Positions 49,021-58,858 of a stretch of DNA of 64,000 nt are shown here, piece by piece. Both the position numbers and the translations under genes were made by a program. A model generated the notes under the pieces. The model was not told the origin of the DNA. It did no database searches and saw nothing but the letters and a program-made list of their open reading frames with translations. Origin of the DNA: Thermochaetoides thermophila DSM 1495 (taxonomy: Eukaryota > Ascomycota > Sordariomycetes > Sordariales > Chaetomiaceae); contig NW_006383032.1 in assembly GCF_000221225.1 (NCBI RefSeq), positions 1,054,001-1,118,000 of the forward strand, read 5' to 3'. Each line of letters starts with the position of its first letter. Within the stretch, counting starts at the first letter, position 1.

Positions 49021-49080
49021 CAGCCTCAGCCTCAGCCTCAGCCTCAGCCTCAGCCTCAGCCTCAGCCTCTGCCTCAGCCT
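49021..49080 (+). repeat. (CAGCCT)10 hexanucleotide repeat
   Basis: Ten units, the ninth being CTGCCT. It lies 100 bp before the start codon of the serine-rich gene, inside a short upstream open frame, where it reads as alternating Ala-Ser. Confidence 0.95.
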
Positions 49081-49180
49081 TGTCCTCGACCGCGGGAGTC
49101 CCTGCCGCTGCCGCCGTGATAATCCCCCGACCGCGTTCCTTTCTCTTCACTAGACAACCACCACCGTACATCCCAGAGCC

Positions 49181-52100
49181 ATGTCGGCGCCGCCCAGCCG
49201 ACATGGTCCGTCGACACCGCTCCACGAGCGCTCCAGCTCGCAGCAGAGCAACCGCATCGGCATCCGCATCGTGCCCTACTCGCCGCCGCGCATCGATGAG
49301 GAGCGTGCCTCGAGCCAGGCCTCGTCCCGCGACAATAATGACCGCCGTGACAGCACTGCCAGCCAGTTCTATGCCAGACGTCCAAGCACCAGAGATGAGG
49401 TGATTATGGAAGAGGGCGCTGAGGGCAGTGCGCAGAGCCCAGGGTCCGCATTGCCGTCACCCACAAAACCCGGTTTCTCGTCGGTACGATCCCGGGATGA
49501 TCGCGTTTCAGGAGTGAAACCCACGGGCGCGCAAAGCGCACAGTCCAGCCAGGCTACCCAGGCGAGCCCCTCCTCCTCATCAGTGGGTCCGACCATCCGC
49601 CACGTGAAGTCATCGTCCGAATCCTTGATGGGCGTTGTCGGCCAGCGCACACCATCAGCCTTGTCCCGTTGGTCCCGTTCGTCCAACCCGCCCTCGTCCC
49701 CGGGTTCCCCTGGCCCAGCCCAACTCGTGCGGCCCCCGTCCCGTCGCCGTAATCTGCAGTTGGCCATCCATCCGGACGGCACCTTTTCCCTGGTGCGTGA
49801 TGGTCAGGACCCCTCTGCCCCAACCCTGAACCTGTCGCCCAGCGGCCGATCTCCTCGCCTGTCAGGCACTTCCCGCGCCAGCACCCAGGATTACGCCTGG
49901 AGCGATCGCGCTCGCCGTGCCAGCACTCCCTTTACTACCGAGAGCACGGTCGCTCTGGAGAGCGTCTCCGATCTACCTCGCTTCTCCGCCTGCTCTGCCG
50001 CTTCTTCCTCTACCCAGATCGTCCCCGAAGAACCCCCGAAGAGCTCATCTCCTTGGGGTTATCGTCTGCTCAGCGGCCTGCGTCCGGCCCCGACAACGCC
50101 AGAGTTCAAGGGCAGGCAGCCCGTGTACGACGCGCCGCTGTCTTCAACGACTGAATCCCTGCTTCCCACGCTCCCCGAGGCGGCTTCTTCCGTTGAGGAT
50201 ATTAACGAGAAGAAGAAGAAGAAGGAGGAGGAGGAGGACAAGCAGACGGCGCACGACGAGGAACGCTCTGTGGCACCAAAGAGCTCCTTCACCTCGGACT
50301 TCTCCAGCCACACCGTCCAGACCGTGTCCGAGAGGACAAACTACAAGGTCTACGGGCCCGGCTCGACCGCACAGGAGTCGAACGACAGCCTTGCTTTCAG
50401 CGCAGAAAGCGCGAAGAACTGGGAGGTCCTGGGCCCCTCGTCTCCCGCCATCCCTCAGATTCCGAGCAGCCCTCCCACAATCCCGCGCGACGCCGGCAGC
50501 GACAACTACGTGCTGCACGGACCCCCGTCCATCTCGGACACCTCGTCGCAATCCCAGGCGACCGTTATCCGCCGCAAGCCCCTCCCCGACTACTCTCAGG
50601 AGAGCCTGGTGGTCCCGCCGCTCCGGCCGATCCGGAAGCGCTCGAGCGAACGCCTCGGCTACTACAGGCAGCGCTCTCGCGAGACCCTTCGCTCCCGGAC
50701 CGGTTCTGTTCAGTCTTTGAGGAGCTTGTCGTCCATCTTCACTACTCAGGATCCCACACAGGCCTTGCTTGCTCTTGGGCCTGCTCCGTGGGCGCTGCCG
50801 CAACGGCCCGGCTCCAGCTATAGGACCCCCAAAACTCCTACCGGCAGCCGCCCGTCAACCGGTATGATCGAGGGTGCGCCCCATCAATGGAGCTCCCAGC
50901 TGTCAACCGTCATGTCCGAGAGTGAGCCGGCTAGCGATCCTGCCATGTCTCCCGTCCCGGGCGGCAGCAGCAGCAGCAGCAGCAGCCACGGCTACCAGCA
51001 CCATCGCCGTCGCAGCAGCGGCTGGGTCAGCTCCATGCACAGCCGTGGCATGCCCAGCATCTCGTCCTCCATGGTCGGCCAGCTCGAGGAGGCCGCTGCC
51101 GCCGTCGTTACCAGCGCCGGCACGGCTTCTGATATTCAGGGGCCGTTGCGCCCCCCTGCGCCGATCCGCATGGTGCATGAACAGGACGAGCACGGAGACG
51201 GCTTGGCAGAGCTCAGCCACCGCCCCTCGAAGACCGGCCTGTCCAACCTCTTTCAGGGTGCTAGCCGTTACTTCCACTCTCCCTCCAACTCGCGGTCGCG
51301 TTCCCGCTCACGCTCGAACAGCGTCGCTTCCCGCGCCAACAGCTTTACGTCCAGCATCCCTGCCTGGGCCCGTGTCTACTACGGCTCCGGTGAGCGTCGC
51401 TGGCTCGGCCACAAGCCGTCCTTCCTCAGCCTGGCCGACACCAGCGAAGACGGCAGCAGCCGTCCCCCGAGCGGCTACATTCCCAACGGCAGCGAGTCCC
51501 CCGGCACCGACCAGTTCCCCCAGACCATCTACAGCCCGCGCAAGCGCCCAAGGGAAATCCGCCCCGGCCAACAATCCCAAGTCCCCCAGACCCCCACCGG
51601 TCGGCCCACGAGCCAAGCCGCCGCCGCCTCCTCCACCTCCATGGACGTCACCCCAGCTCCCCCGACCACCGTTAACAACATGCTCGCCCCCCCCGAGAAC
51701 CGCTTCCTCCGCACGCTCCGCGAAAAGACTTCGTCCATCTGGTCCCCGCACCTGCTCCCTGACGCCCACGCCAAGCGCTACAGCGTCTGGGACCCGCCCA
51801 GCGTCGACTGGTCCGCCGACAAGGGCGGCTTGTTTGGCCGTCGCAACATCCAGATCGTCCTCTTCGCCCTTGGCTTCGTCTGTCCGCTGGCTTGGCTGTG
51901 CGCGGCTTTCTTGCCGCTGCCGCCTAACCCGCGGATGACGTGGGGGGGCTCTGCGTCGACGGATGAGGAGGCCGGTGTTGATTTGGATAATGCGGGCAGG
52001 CCGAGTAATGGTGGGAGGCCGAGTAATGGCGGCAGTGTAGGGCGCGGATATCCTATTAGGGAGTATCAGAAGATGGTGATGGAGGAGAAGAAGTTTGAGA

Positions 52101-52213
52101 GTGCCCGGTGGTGGAGGGGACTTAACCGGGTTATGACCGTCGTCGGGGTGGCGATTATTGTCGCCGTAATTGTGCTTGCTGTTGTTGGGAGTCGGCAGCG
52201 CTGGGGGAGGTAA
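49181..52213 (+). CDS. Serine-rich protein with two C-terminal membrane segments
   Basis: Single exon, 1,010 residues, ATG at 49181 with G at -3. About the first 880 residues are Ser/Pro/Arg-rich and probably disordered. They include a Lys/Glu run (INEKKKKKEEEEDK), repeated short motifs of the KVYGPG and VLHGPP type, RSRSRSRS and a poly-Ser tract. The end is the only ordered part. A conserved-looking WSADKGGLFGRRN leads into a hydrophobic helix at about 889-911. A loop with a tandem GRPSNG repeat follows, then ESARWWRGLNR and a second helix at about 985-1004. The tail is thus a hairpin-like double anchor with the long N-terminus probably cytosolic. I recall similar uncharacterised 'serine-rich' proteins across Pezizomycotina. 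The many Ser/Arg sites suggest phosphorylation, which is inference. Its role is unknown. Confidence 0.82.
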   Translation: MSAPPSRHGPSTPLHERSSSQQSNRIGIRIVPYSPPRIDEERASSQASSRDNNDRRDSTASQFYARRPSTRDEVIMEEGAEGSAQSPGSALPSPTKPGFSSVRSRDDRVSGVKPTGAQSAQSSQATQASPSSSSVGPTIRHVKSSSESLMGVVGQRTPSALSRWSRSSNPPSSPGSPGPAQLVRPPSRRRNLQLAIHPDGTFSLVRDGQDPSAPTLNLSPSGRSPRLSGTSRASTQDYAWSDRARRASTPFTTESTVALESVSDLPRFSACSAASSSTQIVPEEPPKSSSPWGYRLLSGLRPAPTTPEFKGRQPVYDAPLSSTTESLLPTLPEAASSVEDINEKKKKKEEEEDKQTAHDEERSVAPKSSFTSDFSSHTVQTVSERTNYKVYGPGSTAQESNDSLAFSAESAKNWEVLGPSSPAIPQIPSSPPTIPRDAGSDNYVLHGPPSISDTSSQSQATVIRRKPLPDYSQESLVVPPLRPIRKRSSERLGYYRQRSRETLRSRTGSVQSLRSLSSIFTTQDPTQALLALGPAPWALPQRPGSSYRTPKTPTGSRPSTGMIEGAPHQWSSQLSTVMSESEPASDPAMSPVPGGSSSSSSSHGYQHHRRRSSGWVSSMHSRGMPSISSSMVGQLEEAAAAVVTSAGTASDIQGPLRPPAPIRMVHEQDEHGDGLAELSHRPSKTGLSNLFQGASRYFHSPSNSRSRSRSRSNSVASRANSFTSSIPAWARVYYGSGERRWLGHKPSFLSLADTSEDGSSRPPSGYIPNGSESPGTDQFPQTIYSPRKRPREIRPGQQSQVPQTPTGRPTSQAAAASSTSMDVTPAPPTTVNNMLAPPENRFLRTLREKTSSIWSPHLLPDAHAKRYSVWDPPSVDWSADKGGLFGRRNIQIVLFALGFVCPLAWLCAAFLPLPPNPRMTWGGSASTDEEAGVDLDNAGRPSNGGRPSNGGSVGRGYPIREYQKMVMEEKKFESARWWRGLNRVMTVVGVAIIVAVIVLAVVGSRQRWGR

Positions 52214-53969
52214 ACCTCTCCTCAAATCCTCCCGGGGTTAGACGTTTGGAAGATGTGCTGGTCGGAAAAAGGGCCGCCAACTCTCTCACATACACTCCGT
52301 CTCGCACATACATACCCTCAACACACGCTCGCGTACATATACACTCCTACACATGCACATACACATGCACACCCAGTGCGGTTACTGCTTAACGATGCTT
52401 ACGACAAATGTTTCTTACGTACAATACTATGGTTACTACTACCTAATCACTATTGTTGATGGGTGGTATGGTTGGTGTCAATACATGGTTAAACTATGTG
52501 GTCGGTCTCTCAATGGTCAACCATATCATGGGTCGGTTCGGCTACCTGTTGGAAAGGGGAATCTTCTGAGGCTTTAATGGAATTTTGACAATCTTGGTTA
52601 CAAATTATGGGCTTAACTCCATTTTTTTTTGGTCGGTTGGTTGGGAAGTGGATTTGTTCTTTGGTGGGGGGGCGACTACAAAGGAACATATGCAACATAC
52701 ACACGAATATTGTTAGAAGGGAAACCAACAGCGAACAGCTTCTGCAAGGGAGGCAACAACAACACACAGGCAGGACAAAACAAGAGATAATAGACCTCGA
52801 TTGTTCGAGAGAGTTTCGAGATAAAGCATATGGCCCCGCCCCCCCCCCCCTTCCCTTCCCCTTCCCCTTTCTTCCCCCGCCCCCCCGGGACCACTGGTTT
52901 CAACAGATTTACTCGCACACGATTTCTATCTACAATGAATCCCACTTATGCGAGAGAGATGGCTTTTATGCCTTTTATGTTTTCAATTTCTGATGATGAA
53001 ATTACCTTCACTCTTTTGTTTTTTTTTTTCAATTTTTGCTTCCCCTTTTCTTATACCGCTGTCCCACTCGAGTAGCGCTCGCACGCTAATGTGGGACTTG
53101 TACAATTACCTACCTGACATACCATTCTTTTCATGGTTACTTTCTTTTTTTTACTATTTCCTAAAAGGACGTCTTTTTTTTGCCCTGTACACCAGTTCTG
53201 TCCTTTTAGAGACAGCTTGAGTCAGGAGTTGGCTGGACGATAGGAAGATGGTGCTGCAGTTGTACTATATGGTTGTATGGATCTGGGGTTGTGGTTGGGT
53301 ATAACGCTGAGATACCCCCATTTGACTTTCGTTATGATTCTCTTGTTTTTTCTTCGCTTCTTGGATAAGTCCTTTCCTTTTTTTGGAACTTTCAACGGTC
53401 ATGAGGACATGATTACGATCTATAGAGCTTATGAGCCTATGGTATGGGCTTTATGTTCACTCTTCAGTGTTTTTTTTTTTGACTAGCTAGAGCCTGTTTA
53501 AGTCTCTTTACCTCGTCGGATGACTGGGCACGACTTGGCTGGCTTATAACGATGCGCCAATCGTAGTATTTAGTTCTTAGTAGTCAGGGCTTGAATGGAA
53601 GTGGATTCAGAACCAGTTCCCTGTCTATCCCTTGCGAATGTGTAGATATAATATTTGTGTGCCTAAGTTCCGTGACCATGCATTTCATTTTAAATCAAGG
53701 CTTGCTCCTTTCCAACACTCCACCAACACAAACTCCTAACACCGGACCACGGAAATGTATAAAGTAGCCCCACAAAATCCAATCCAATAACCCCCGTAGC
53801 ACCGCAGGCCCCTCTCTCCCCAGTTACCCGCCTGCCTCTTACATTTCCCCGTGGTATAATAGGACTTCCCCCTTTACTTCCCCCCTCAATGCCTCATTCG
53901 TCACCGATAGGACCGCCGCTCCATCCATCCCAACTCAGTCCATTTCAGCAACACCGGCCCCGGAACATC
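52214..53969. other. Convergent 3' region
   Basis: 1.76 kb between the stops of the serine-rich and Ale1 genes. It is rich in short tracts: CA-type repeats at 52.27-52.37 kb, C runs near 52840-52890, and T runs at 52.62, 53.02 and 53.47 kb. No gene recognised. Confidence 0.55.
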
Positions 53970-55921
53970 CTACCCCCTCCGGAGCGTGGTGGCACCAGTT
54001 CGCCTCTGCCTCACCGCGCTCTCGACCTCGGCCTTCAACTCCCCAACCGCCTCATCCAGGTCTCTCTCAATATCGTCACTGACTCCCAACCCAACTGGAC
54101 CACCATTCTCATCGCTCGACGACGGTGAGCGGACCATATCCTCACCTCCCTTCTTCTCCTTCTTCTTCTCCTCCTCCTCTTTCTTCTCACCAGCAGGGAT
54201 GGCGAAAGCACGCTGCCTCTTTTCCAACGCCTTCCTTAGGCTCTTCTTCACACCAGGCGTCATAAACATAGCCAGCAGCGAGAAGGTACCAACAATGGCG
54301 TAGAAGTAGACACGCTTCCAGGCAATAAGGGAGTCATTGAAGCCAAGGAGCATGAAGGGCGCCGCGGCGAAGGAGAAGGTGAGTTGAGTGGTGAGCCAGG
54401 AGGCCAGGTCGTAGTAGCGTTTGGAGGGGAGAGGTTGTTGGGTGGTCGGGTGGAGGAAGAAGGGGCGGAAGTGACGCCGGAGGTCTGCGCAGGTTAGCAC
54501 GTGAACCTCAGAGAAAGGGGAGATCGAGGAGGTGGACGTACTCTTCGCAACGGTCTGGATGAAGCTAGCCAGGACGAAGGCCATATAGTAGCCTGGATAG
54601 AAGCCATGCCAGAAGGCGCTCGTCGTAAAAGTCGCCAGGCTAGCACGGAAACCGGGCTTTTTGCCCCGCGGCGTGACGCGCAGATACACATAGTTGCGCA
54701 GCCACTTGCTGGTGTTGATGTTCCAGTTATCCAGGTAGGCGCGCGTGTTCTGCGCCGTCTCAACACCCCACGGGTTGATGTTCTGCAGCCGGTTCCACGA
54801 CACCTTACCAGTGACGGGGTCAACGCCGTTGTAGCCCAATCCAGCCAGGATGCAGGCGCCCTCAGACAGGGTCCAGACGCCATAGTACTTTGTACGGGCG
54901 GTAAATCCAACGAGATGCAACACCAGCAAGCGGCGCAGGAAACCGTAGGTCATGTACTTGTCGGACAGCAGGTGCTGTGGCGGGAAGTAGGCGCTCAGCT
55001 TCAGGAAAGAAAAGATCCAGACCAGAGCTGTCAAGAGCTTAAGAACAGCGGGGGTACCGCTGCGGGGGATGCGACGCTTTTTGCGAGTCCGCGGGCGCTT
55101 GGAGGGGTCGATGTTGGCAGGCACGTCGAACATGGAAGTATCCAGCCAGCGACGGTACTCGGCAAAGTCAAAGGCCGGACCGACGAGCAGCGAAGGGAAG
55201 AAGAAGACGAAGCCTGCGTAGTCAAGCAGAGACGGCAGCTCAGTCAGACGACGGTCCTTCTGGAAGTCAGAAAGGTATTCCTCAGGTAGCACGCCATCAG
55301 CTACGTTCCAGGCGAAGGCGGACAGCTTCATGACCATGACCATCTGGGCGCCAGTCACATCGACCGAGCGTGGGTTGTTAGCGCGCTGGCGGGCGATGTG
55401 GCTGACGCTCATGTGGCCCATGAGGAAGACGAAGGCAATCCAGGGCATGTAGGGCGAGCGGCGCAGGAACTTGGCGATGGCATAGGCGCCGACGGCGGAG
55501 ATGAGGAGGGTGCGCAGGCCATCCCAGAGGTCGAAGAGCCCGACGAGGTAGAAGATGGACACGCTGGTCGGTGTTAGCCAGAGCTATAGGGCCAGCAGCG
55601 GGCTCCTTTGACGCACCTCACGCTGAAAAGGTTCTTGAGGTCAGGGCGGGAGTCGGGGATGCGCTTGAGTAGGGCAGTCAGGGGGTAGGAGAGCAGCATG
55701 GAGAAGATGAGCTTAACTGGGCAAAGTCAGCATTGGGTTTTTGTCCGAGACTATAGAGGAATCCGTACGCTCATCTGGTCCAGCGCCAATAACGCCTGAC
55801 AGGTAGACGAACGCTAGAAATCAAGTCAGCTGAGAGTGTTCAACGAGACGTGGGCGCCAGAGCTCAAGAGGGCCTCAGGAGTGGTTGACCGGAGCATACG
55901 TTTGTGTATGAAGGGAATCAT
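53970..55921 (-). CDS. ALE1: MBOAT lysophospholipid acyltransferase (Ale1/Slc4-like)
   Basis: Five exons: 55921-55900, 55813-55769, 55716-55617, 55563-54542 and 54484-53970, giving 567 residues. Introns are 86, 52, 53 and 57 nt; two carry a clear GCTAAC branch site. The first exon is only 22 nt (MIPFIHK). The spliced N-terminus reads FVYLSGVIGAGPDE-L-KLIFS, typical of the family. The MBOAT active site is present: N335 in LDNWN and H375 in FWHGFYPGYY. The last intron has no stop and is a multiple of three. Splicing it joins TVAK to NLRRHFRPFF, which is conserved. The enzyme re-acylates lysophospholipids in the ER (Lands cycle) with broad head-group range. The tail is highly charged, with a Glu/Lys-rich cytosolic segment and no clear KKxx signal. 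Confidence 0.94.
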
Positions 55922-56840
55922 CTTGTGACTATGTTTGATTATTTCATCAGGCTTCTCGGAGTCCTTCGTGTCGGGAGTCTAGAGGGCCGCTAAAGGCAGG
56001 GTCGGCGCCCCTGGTGTTGTGATCTCGATCCGGCAGCTGATAAAGTGGAAGGGGGAGATCGCAAGTATAATTTATAATTGCGCCTTTTCTCTATCTCTTC
56101 CACTCTCTGTGCTGCGGGAAGAAAACGTTAAGCCCGCTGGAAGAGAAATACGCAAAAAGGAAGAGGGGGGCAGCGACGGAGTTGAGTCGTCTGAAGCCCG
56201 TCGCAACTCTAAGGGGAAAGAAGATAAGAAAGGGCGAAAAAATACTCGATTGAGAGTTGGGACGGAATTGGATGTTGTTTGAGGCCCTTTCGTTGTGCAA
56301 CACGCGTGATGTCACCAGAATCAGCTGGGCATTAAAATCTTGGCATTTTTCATGTGCTTGCTTGGCAAACGTCGTCCAGTGGCTCCCACCTTCTCCACTT
56401 GCGAGGGGGAGCCCGCACAAAGAACAGACCCCAACAATTGCATATCTGAAGCCAACCGTGATGCGGCTACCATCTTCCAGATGGGATTAACTGATGCTTC
56501 ACTGCTTTGTTTGTCAAAGAGCCTCCTCTATACTTCTGGCCAGTCTATAATACAACACCAGTTTGTAGCTATGGATATCAACTCGTCCGACATATATATG
56601 TGTGTAAATTGTACAGAACTCCTGTCTCGTTAAGGTAGTTCGTAATCTCCATCCCTATCTCAGTCCGCTGGGCCAGACAGATGCTCGAGGATACTGCCCG
56701 AAAGGGTTGGGTGATGTGTCACAAACCTCGATTAGTAAAAGTTACTAGAGCATGTAGTGTCGATCTGGGTCACTCGATGTGCGTATCCGTCTCGGCCTGT
56801 TGTGTATCGGTACATACCCTAGAAAATGTTAAAACTTTGG
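55922..56840. other. Upstream of Ale1 and 3' side of Mmm1
   Basis: 919 bp between two minus-strand genes. It should include the Ale1 promoter and the Mmm1 3' untranslated region. No other feature recognised. Confidence 0.5.
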
Positions 56841-58288
56841 CTACGGCGAAGGCAAGTCGACTCCCGGCATCGACCCCGGCATCGGTCCTGGCATCTGTCC
56901 AGCAAGCGGCCCGTCATCAAAAAGATTCGAAACTCTCGGTCGTCGTCGATATCTCAGCGATTCGTGGAGGATCCTGTCAGTGCGCGCATCCGCCTCAGTC
57001 TCAACCTCTCTACTACTCCTCGCAGCTTCTTCTCTCAACTCCCTAGCTATTTCCATACCCTTTGCTTTGCTAATCGACTCGGCGATGGCTTCGTCGCCGC
57101 CGCGCGTATTCTTCTTGCGCGGCCACATGCTGGGCAACGCGATCTCCTGGAACCGCGGCTCCACGCAGCGCTCGTCGAACCATCGATGTAGCCGCGACTC
57201 GACCAGCTGTGCGATCTTTGGCACGTCCTGTAGACGTGACCTGCTGCCGAGCAAACTGCGGATCGAGAAGTCGAGCCGGTAATCATCAAGGAAAGTGAAC
57301 GTCATCTTGGTCGGCGTGTTCTCGGATGGATTGCTGGGGATGAAAGAGATGGACAGTGTGCCACTAAACCGTACGACAGACACAGCCAGCGCTACCGGTA
57401 AAACTGCGCTCAGCTTCTTGGGGAAATTGAGCAGCAGCTTCGTCTCAACCGCCAGCGTAATCATGTCGCTCAGATCGACGTCCATCCGTGCCTGCAACCG
57501 GGCACCTGGCCGGGTGAGCCAACTAGCATCAAAACCCCCGCGCCGAGGCTCGAAGCTCAGCCCATCCTCGTCAACTGGGATGATGCGGCAGTTGCTGAAT
57601 ATGGGAAAGTCCTCTCCCAGACTAAGCTCCGTCACCCGAATCTCATCGACGAAGTCGGGCCGCGAGGCTCCATTGAGCGCCTTCGTCAGTGAGCTTAAGA
57701 TGGCATCGTCGTGCTGGGCATCGCTGCGGAACTGCGCAATTGTCTGCGCAATCAGGACGTTGAACCAGTCGAGGCTCTCCGGCTGGTGGCTATCGACTTT
57801 GTAGTAGGTCTTCTCGAGAATAGCGCCAATTGTTAGGTTGGGGGGACCTGTACGGAGGATGCTCGATTTCTTCTTGCCAAGAGTCGGTGCCGGCTGCAGC
57901 CCATCCTGTTTTTGTTGGCTATCCTGTTGTTGTTGTTGCTTCTGTTGTTGTTGCTTCTGAACCTTCTCGCGGGCCTCTCGTAAACTGAGGATAGATTTCT
58001 TGTGGGAGAGGGTGCGCTGTCGTCGCTCGGAGGCACGGGCGGCAGCCGTAGCTTCAGGAGACGGAGGGTCGCCAAAAATGAAGAACCTGATGAACGCAGC
58101 AAGAATGATTACGACAGAGAGCTGACCGAGGATGAAGCCCTGCGTAAAGGAGAGTCTGTATCCACGGGAACAGCATTAGCAGCTCGGTTGACCACAGCGG
58201 AGCGGATGAAATGAAATCCAGATAATTATGCCGCACAGATCGATACTCACGTCGGCTCTGCCTTGGCGGGGCAGACCTCCTGCTCCAT
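56841..58288 (-). CDS. MMM1: Mmm1, ER subunit of the ERMES complex
   Basis: Two exons, 58288-58251 and 58155-56841, giving 450 residues. The 95-nt intron is GTGAGT...ACAG. The short lumenal N-terminus (EVCPAKAEP) comes from exon 1. Exon 2 opens with FTQGFILGQLSVVIILAAF, the single membrane helix at about residues 15-40. A Gln-rich linker (about 80-97) follows, then an SMP lipid-binding domain from about residue 135 to 360. That domain includes DWFNVLIAQTIAQFR and the FSGTLSISF and FTFLDDYRLDFSIRSLLGSRS regions. Mmm1 anchors the ER side of the ER-mitochondria tether and pairs with Mdm12 to move phospholipids. The C-terminal extension of about 90 residues ends in a repeated GQMPGPMPGSMPG segment. 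Confidence 0.95.
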
Positions 58289-58858
58289 GGTTTATGAGCA
58301 GATCCCGCACTCGGCCTTGGATTCAGGGCGTTTGCATGGTGTCGTGGGCGATGGCAATGATGGTGACGTTTGGCTGGGCGAATTGAAAGTGGTTTTTGGG
58401 TTGATTGCCGGTGCTCTGGGCCCCACCCCCCCCGGTTAGCAGACCAAGCTCCTTATCTTATCGTAGCATCTGCAGGGATCCGGGCTAAGCCCCTGCATTG
58501 GTATTCTTGGCATACCCAGGCATCTGGGGTGCGACTATCAATGGACTCGGGGCCAACTTCCAACTTGATTCATTTCATGAAACAGCTTGTTCCAATCTCA
58601 CTCTAAAGCCCCGCGATTCGAGTTGACATCGTCTTTTAGATATCGGATCATTAGCTTCTGTGAATGGTGATTCAACTCGGGTTCAACGACTGAGAATTTT
58701 CTACATCAAAAAGCCGACCATTCGATCCGCTTCAAGCAGGGCTGCTTCTGTCACACTGTGACCAGCCTCGGCTCCTCGACCATGTGTACTTGAGCCGCAA
58801 ACCACGACAGTTCCGCCGGGTTTTTATTCCATTCCAACAAAATTAAACTCGACCAAAA
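58289..58858. promoter_or_regulatory. Divergent promoter region of MMM1 and VPS45
   Basis: 570 bp between two divergent start codons. The VPS45 side ends with an A-rich leader directly before the ATG (CAAAAATGG). No TATA box recognised. Confidence 0.45.

Larger units (their letters stand above)
44628..49180. other. Long intergenic region rich in simple sequence
   Basis: 4.6 kb from the Rce1 start to the serine-rich gene. It holds CTG, CTGTC and AG-type repeats, many C, G, A and T homopolymers (46.17-46.19, 47.20, 47.71 and 47.83 kb), and pyrimidine-rich DNA from about 48.35 kb. No frame here shows a family motif. The last few hundred bases are probably the leader of the next gene. Confidence 0.55.

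Noticed and set aside
50874..51938. 354-codon frame rich in Ala, Pro and Arg
   Set aside because: Shadow frame inside the serine-rich gene, produced by its GC-rich codon pattern.
54501..55289. 262-codon plus-strand frame
   Set aside because: Antisense to the Ale1 coding exon; no family motif.
57295..57804. 169-codon plus-strand frame
   Set aside because: Antisense to the Mmm1 SMP domain.
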